A stretch of 64,000 nt of DNA from contig NZ_KB902475.1 in assembly GCF_000379525.1 (NCBI RefSeq), positions 30,512-94,511 on the forward strand. The letters run 5' to 3'. Below, piece after piece: positions 63,812 to 64,000 of the stretch. Each line of letters begins with the position of its first letter. Position 1 is the stretch's first letter. This DNA comes from Lamprocystis purpurea DSM 4197 (GTDB taxonomy: Bacteria > Pseudomonadota > Gammaproteobacteria > Chromatiales > Chromatiaceae). Both the position numbers and the translations under genes were made by a program. The notes under the pieces were generated by a model. It was not told the DNA's origin and searched no databases. It saw only the letters and a list, made by a program, of their open reading frames with translations.

Positions 63812-64000
63812 ATGCTCATTTTTTCCGTCATCGAGTTAATGGACGAACAGAAATGCTATGATTTCTTGGTTAATATACTTCATCCGACTGGTCTAGGGTG
63901 CCCTGTTTGTCAATGCCCAGTTGAAGATTCGAAAATTCACAGAAGAGATCGCGCGCCAGTTCTATACTACAAATGTGCTAACGGACATATTTATAACGCA
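63812..64000 (+). CDS. IS1595-like transposase, N-terminal part only
   Basis: The frame from ATG 63812 runs open for 63 codons to the window edge. It encodes a zinc-ribbon start (HPTGLGCPVCQCPVEDSKIH, RRDRAPVLYYKCANGHIYNA), with CPVC and C-x3-H metal ligands, as in IS1595-family transposases before the DDE domain. From about 63640 the DNA is AT-rich, unlike the rest of the window, supporting a mobile or acquired segment. The catalytic domain and both ends are beyond view. Confidence 0.6.
   Translation, partial: MLIFSVIELMDEQKCYDFLVNILHPTGLGCPVCQCPVEDSKIHRRDRAPVLYYKCANGHIYNA

Noticed and set aside
1..64000. tRNA or rRNA genes
   Set aside because: No cloverleaf with a TTCRANNC arm and no rRNA-like block found in the intergenic gaps by eye.

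Overview
The window is GC-rich gammaproteobacterial chromosome. It most resembles a purple sulfur bacterium (Chromatiaceae or a close relative). The main reasons are a flavocytochrome c sulfide dehydrogenase pair (fccA-fccB), a TsdA-like dihaem cytochrome, class I fructose-bisphosphatase, a kaiC/kaiB operon, a complete Pil-Chp twitching cluster, and many short palindromic repeats between genes. The genus is inference; no rRNA or other marker gene is present.

Layout. 1-9 kb: Lhr helicase (cut by the left edge), a minimal nucleotidyltransferase, a secreted DUF11 protein, an ECF sigma/anti-sigma pair divergent from a TsdA-like cytochrome, and a TolB/RTX-repeat protein. 9-16.5 kb: kaiC-kaiB-kaiB-PAS/GGDEF/EAL operon, an AEC-family permease and fbp. 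16.9-29.2 kb: cytosolic 5'-nucleotidase, a membrane coiled-coil protein and orphan ParA, a DUF4412-like periplasmic protein, an RND efflux pump with a very long C-terminal tail and its adaptor, then a dynamin-like GTPase overlapping mak.

29.3-37 kb is an accessory island. It holds a zinc-ribbon adenine methyltransferase fused to an XRE domain, convergent with a candidate PD-(D/E)XK nuclease; a broken HigB toxin with intact HigA; and a two-gene conflict module made of a membrane caspase-FGE protein and a small EACC1-like protein. Decayed pieces of a second caspase/EACC1 cassette lie on both sides of the restriction-modification pair, so this locus has been duplicated and rearranged. This island is the best candidate for an undescribed system.

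37.5-52 kb: nadA, fccA-fccB, an MBL-fold hydrolase sitting between two GTTGTC-repeat elements, nnrS, the spoVR-yeaH-prkA operon with a plausible sigma-54 promoter, CYTH/CHAD and rhodanese genes, and a bacteriohemerythrin. 52.6-62.6 kb: pilG-pilH-pilI-pilJ-chpA-chpC in one tight operon controlling type IV pili. 62.9-64 kb: an unrecognised gene, then an AT-rich stretch with the start of an IS1595-like transposase.

Dispersed repeats are prominent. At least five families of imperfect palindromes recur, several in two or three copies, and they account for most gaps over 200 bp. Long open frames opposite lhr, the GGDEF/EAL gene, the RND gene and chpA are antisense shadows caused by high GC.
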